Source: an uncultured bacterium
Lineage (GTDB): Bacteria > Bacteroidota > Bacteroidia > Chitinophagales > CAIODY01
Length of the DNA: 8,571 nt
Assembly (NCBI GenBank): GCA_903871715.1
Contig: CAIQHW010000352.1
Coordinates: 1 to 8,571, forward strand
Direction of reading: 5' to 3'
In this document: positions 6,356 through 8,571 of the stretch, one piece after another
How positions within the stretch are numbered: position 1 is the first letter of the stretch
Layout of the letters: each line of letters starts with the position of its first letter
Program-made: the position numbers and the translations under genes
The notes under the pieces: generated by a model
Databases searched by the model: none
What the model was told of the DNA's origin: nothing
The model's input: the letters and a program-made list of their open reading frames with translations, nothing else

Positions 6356-7114
6356 TTATGATTTTAAAGCCATTAATTCATTTCTAAATTTTATGGCTTC
6401 GTTATAACCAATTTTAAAAATTTCATCAGCATGTTCGGCATCAAACAATTTAAAATTGTGCAAATCGGGTTCGATAAAAATATCGCAAAACTTCGATTGT
6501 TCATACACTTTGTGGGCAATGGATAAATGAAAACAATGTTCGAGCAAATTAATTTTGCTGCTAAAATTTATTTCTTGATTTAATTTATTGACATGATTGC
6601 CAATGATAAAATCGCATTCATTTTTCAAAATTTCAGCGTTTAAATTATTCAACAATCCACCATCTACAAATTTGATTTGGTTGATTTCTACAGGTTCAAA
6701 AATTACAGGAATTGTCGCCGAAGCCATCACTGCCGAAAAAATTTCACCGCTTTGAAATACAGTGCTGTTGCCATTTTGAAGATCGGTTGCTGTGATGAAT
6801 AATTTTTTTAGCAACAATTCAAATTGATTGTGTGCAATGTTTTTTTGCAAAATTTTTAACAAAGGTTCTAACGAAAAAAATCCATCTTTTCGCCACAAAA
6901 TATTTTTGATACTCAAGTAAGAATTTTCTTTTAAAATTTTCAAAATATCCATTGGTGCAAAACCTGTTGCATAAAATGAACCCACAATTGCACCTGCACT
7001 AACGCCCGAAATTGCTATCACTTCGATCTTTAATTCATGTAATAATTGCAGCAAACCAATGTGTGCAAACCCACGTGCACCGCCGCCGCTAAGAGCAACT
7101 CCAATTTTTTTCAT
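6356..7114 (-). CDS. Patatin-like phospholipase / NTE-family serine hydrolase (RssA-like)
   Basis: A 252-residue single-domain patatin protein that should hydrolyse acyl esters of lipids with a Ser-Asp dyad. The N-terminus MKKIGVALSGGGARGFAHIG holds the glycine-rich oxyanion-hole loop GGGARG. The nucleophile elbow is GVSAG with Ser39, and the second catalytic residue is Asp151 in DGGLLNN. SATIPVIFEPV (132-142) is another family signature. No signal peptide or membrane helix is present, so it is probably cytosolic, similar in size and layout to E. coli RssA/YchK and shorter than the outer-membrane-fused patatins of the phylum. The frame extends 28 codons further to a TTG, but that stretch overlaps the divergent intergenic region and lacks family similarity, so I use ATG 7114. 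Its lipid substrate is unknown. Confidence 0.93.
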   Translation of the reverse strand: MKKIGVALSGGGARGFAHIGLLQLLHELKIEVIAISGVSAGAIVGSFYATGFAPMDILKILKENSYLSIKNILWRKDGFFSLEPLLKILQKNIAHNQFELLLKKLFITATDLQNGNSTVFQSGEIFSAVMASATIPVIFEPVEINQIKFVDGGLLNNLNAEILKNECDFIIGNHVNKLNQEINFSSKINLLEHCFHLSIAHKVYEQSKFCDIFIEPDLHNFKLFDAEHADEIFKIGYNEAIKFRNELMALKS

Positions 7115-7185
7115 TTCAAAAAAAAGCTTTTTAGAAAAATAATTTTGTGTAAAAAAACGAAAGTAAAATAAACAACAAATCGCTG

Positions 7186-7193
7186 TAAATTTG
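7186..7193 (+). promoter_or_regulatory. Possible -7 promoter element of the DUF6089 gene
   Basis: TAAATTTG fits TAnnTTTG exactly, but ends only four bases before the ATG at 7198. If used, transcription would begin at or within a base or two of the start codon, giving a leaderless mRNA. No -33 TTG lies at the right distance, so this may be chance. Confidence 0.25.
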
Positions 7194-7197
7194 AACA

Positions 7198-8082
7198 ATG
7201 AAAAAAATCATCGCACTTTTTTTTGCAACCATTTTTAGCACATTTTCTTTTGCGCAAAAAAGCGATTTAATAAAAACTGAAAAACCTCACAAAATTTATT
7301 CTTCGTTTGAAATTGGTGGTGGATACGGCGAAAGCCACTACTATGGCGACTTATCGAAAGGATTTTTTCAACTGAAAAATATGCACCAAGATTTATGTGC
7401 CTTTATTCGTTATCAACGTGGCAGAAACTGGGCAGTAAAATTGATGTACAACAAAGGACAAATTTCGGGTGATGATGCTTACAATAAAGCAGCATTAAAA
7501 CCCCGAAACCTTCGATTTTTCTCACCTTTAAAAGAATATGCATTAATGGCTGAATATGCCTATCCCGAATTTACAGTTTGTCGTCAGTATAATTGGTCGC
7601 CCTACATCACAGCAGGTGTGGCACTTTTCAAGTTTCAACCACAAGCAAATGGCTTTGGCGATTTGCACTCATTAAGTACAGAAGGCGAAGGCTTGCCTGA
7701 ATGTCCTGATAGAAAAATGTATTCACTTACACAAATCGGCATCCCTGTTGGTGTCGGCATAAAATTTATTCCTGCAAAAAGAATTATTCTGGGTGCCGAA
7801 TTGGCGATGCGAAAAACTTTTACCGATTATTTGGATGATGTAAGCACCACTTATGTTTCGCCAGCAATTTTGTTGCAAGAAAAAGGCGAAGCTGCCGTGA
7901 AAGCGGCTTACAGAGGTTCTTATAAATATCCCAACAACGACCCAACAGGGCAAAATCGTGGCAACTCTTCAACCAAAGATTGGTACTGCATTTTCACCAT
8001 CAATGTAAGCATTGCTTTGTACTATGATTGCTTTACCGAACAGCATCGCTACAATGATGTAGGTGGTTGCAAATCGTTCTAA
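7198..8082 (+). CDS. DUF6089-type outer-membrane beta-barrel protein
   Basis: A 294-residue secreted protein. The start MKKIIALFFATIFSTFSFAQ is a clear signal peptide, with probable cleavage after about residue 18-20. Alternating aromatic and polar strands typical of a small outer-membrane barrel follow: SSFEIGGGYGESHYYGDLS (35-53), YALMAEYAYPEF (114-125), SPYITAGVALFKF (134-146), IGIPVGVGIKFIP (180-192) and RIILGAELAMRKTFTDYLDD (195-214). The signatures RKTFTDYLDDVSTTYVSP and RGNSSTKDWY (254-263), and a final strand before the tail, match the DUF6089 family that I recall from Bacteroidota. The role is unknown, with structural or assembly functions possible. Two cysteines (C278, C291) flank the polar C-terminal tail, which runs past the usual final strand. 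The gene is divergent from the patatin gene, with 83 bases between the starts. Confidence 0.85.
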   Translation: MKKIIALFFATIFSTFSFAQKSDLIKTEKPHKIYSSFEIGGGYGESHYYGDLSKGFFQLKNMHQDLCAFIRYQRGRNWAVKLMYNKGQISGDDAYNKAALKPRNLRFFSPLKEYALMAEYAYPEFTVCRQYNWSPYITAGVALFKFQPQANGFGDLHSLSTEGEGLPECPDRKMYSLTQIGIPVGVGIKFIPAKRIILGAELAMRKTFTDYLDDVSTTYVSPAILLQEKGEAAVKAAYRGSYKYPNNDPTGQNRGNSSTKDWYCIFTINVSIALYYDCFTEQHRYNDVGGCKSF

Positions 8083-8093
8083 AAATTTCGATT

Positions 8094-8571
8094 TTAATTG
8101 TCTTTGCCAAACACCATTTGAATATCGTGTTGCACTTTTACAAAATCTTCCATGCGCCCAACATCAGTCCAGTAGCCGATTATAGGAAATGTACTTACTT
8201 TTTTTTGGGCATCAATTGCTGCCTGAATTAAATCGGTGGCATTAAAAACTTGCTGGTGCGGTATCATTTTCAAAGCCAATTTGTGAATTAAATAAATGCC
8301 TGCGTTGGCTTCATAAGTGTATCGTGGCTTCTCGTGCAAGCTGCGTACTTGCTGCTTTTTATCTAAATCTAAAATAGCAAATGGCACATCAACGGTGTAT
8401 GGAACGGTTGCAACCGAAACCGCCGATTTTGTTTTACGAGCATGATTATAAAATGCTTCGTAATCAATATTGGTAATTAAATCACCATTTTGCACCAACA
8501 CATAATCAGTGTCAATATTTTTTATCAAACCCACACTACCAATGGTTCCCAGCGGATTTTTTTCGTGTACA
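8094..8571 (-). CDS. Sugar nucleotidyltransferase (NTP_transferase family), C-terminal part; 5' end outside the window
   Basis: The frame is open from the right edge to the TAA at 8094-8096, giving about 158 residues of a larger enzyme that joins an NTP and a sugar phosphate to form an NDP-sugar. Visible signatures are EKNPLGTIGSV near the edge, YVLVQNGDLITNIDYE (the metal- and sugar-binding aspartate lies in NGD), HEKPRYTYEANAGIYLI, and the terminal IGYWTDVGRMEDFVKVQHDI. The GYWxDxGRxEDF ending is typical of RfbA/GCD1-type pyrophosphorylases and, as I recall, of the CBS-domain variants related to LegF/PtmE that make nucleotide-amino sugars for surface glycans. The G-rich GTRL motif and any CBS domains would be upstream, outside the window. 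A GTG at 8534 is not the start, because motif sequence continues before it. It converges on the DUF6089 gene with 11 bases between the stop codons. Confidence 0.92.
   Translation of the reverse strand, partial: VHEKNPLGTIGSVGLIKNIDTDYVLVQNGDLITNIDYEAFYNHARKTKSAVSVATVPYTVDVPFAILDLDKKQQVRSLHEKPRYTYEANAGIYLIHKLALKMIPHQQVFNATDLIQAAIDAQKKVSTFPIIGYWTDVGRMEDFVKVQHDIQMVFGKDN

Noticed and set aside
7115..7198. 28-residue N-terminal extension of the patatin protein from TTG 7198
   Set aside because: The hydrophobic, phenylalanine-rich extension comes from AT-rich intergenic DNA, would overlap the start codon of the divergent gene, and patatins of this type begin directly at the glycine-rich loop.
8082..8095. 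AAAAT-TTCG-ATTTT hairpin between the convergent stop codons as a terminator
   Set aside because: The stem is only five A/T pairs and too weak for an intrinsic terminator; its location between convergent genes is suggestive but not enough.
8532..8534. GTG as the start of the nucleotidyltransferase
   Set aside because: Conserved motif sequence (EKNPLGTIGS) continues in frame upstream to the window edge, so the gene is truncated by the window, not started here.

Overview
The window looks like ordinary chromosomal DNA from a member of the Bacteroidota, probably in or near the Chitinophagia/Sphingobacteriia. The grounds are an AT-rich genome, start codons without clear Shine-Dalgarno sequences, TAnnTTTG-type -7 promoter elements, a Bacteroidota-style methionyl-tRNA synthetase with a KISTS loop and C-terminal OB fold, a DUF6089-type outer-membrane protein, and short intergenic repeats of kinds common in this phylum. 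Taxonomy is inferred from these traits and from remembered homologues, not from a database search.

Layout: positions 1-852 (minus) hold a GT87/DUF2029-type membrane glycosyltransferase gene interrupted by an in-frame TAG at 184-186; its frame stays open to the left edge. metG follows on the minus strand (908-3016). A divergent promoter region (3017-3142) separates it from a plus-strand run: a membrane Fe-S protein (3143-4465), a soluble CCG-domain protein (4559-5338), a 96-residue membrane protein (5385-5675) and a conserved acidic protein of unknown function (5741-6316). A patatin-like hydrolase (6356-7114, minus) converges on this run and diverges from a DUF6089 outer-membrane protein (7198-8082, plus). 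The right edge holds the C-terminal part of a sugar nucleotidyltransferase (minus).

The best functional unit is the Fe-S pair. The first gene supplies a membrane cytochrome-like part and two [4Fe-4S] sites, and the second supplies two CCG-type modules. Together they equal the domain set of the single-chain DUF224/EMO family, thought to pass electrons from electron-transfer flavoprotein to menaquinone. Between the two genes lies a 79-bp near-palindrome built from four CGCWGAT boxes, which begins on the last base of the upstream stop codon.

I found no phage, transposase, CRISPR array, rRNA or tRNA, and no convincing new multi-gene system. The items most worth a second look are the amber-interrupted glycosyltransferase, the mirrored repeat inside the Fe-S operon, the split EMO-like complex, and the two unassigned proteins downstream of it. 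No gene-free stretch exceeds 300 bases; the longest is the 126-base metG/Fe-S divergent region.
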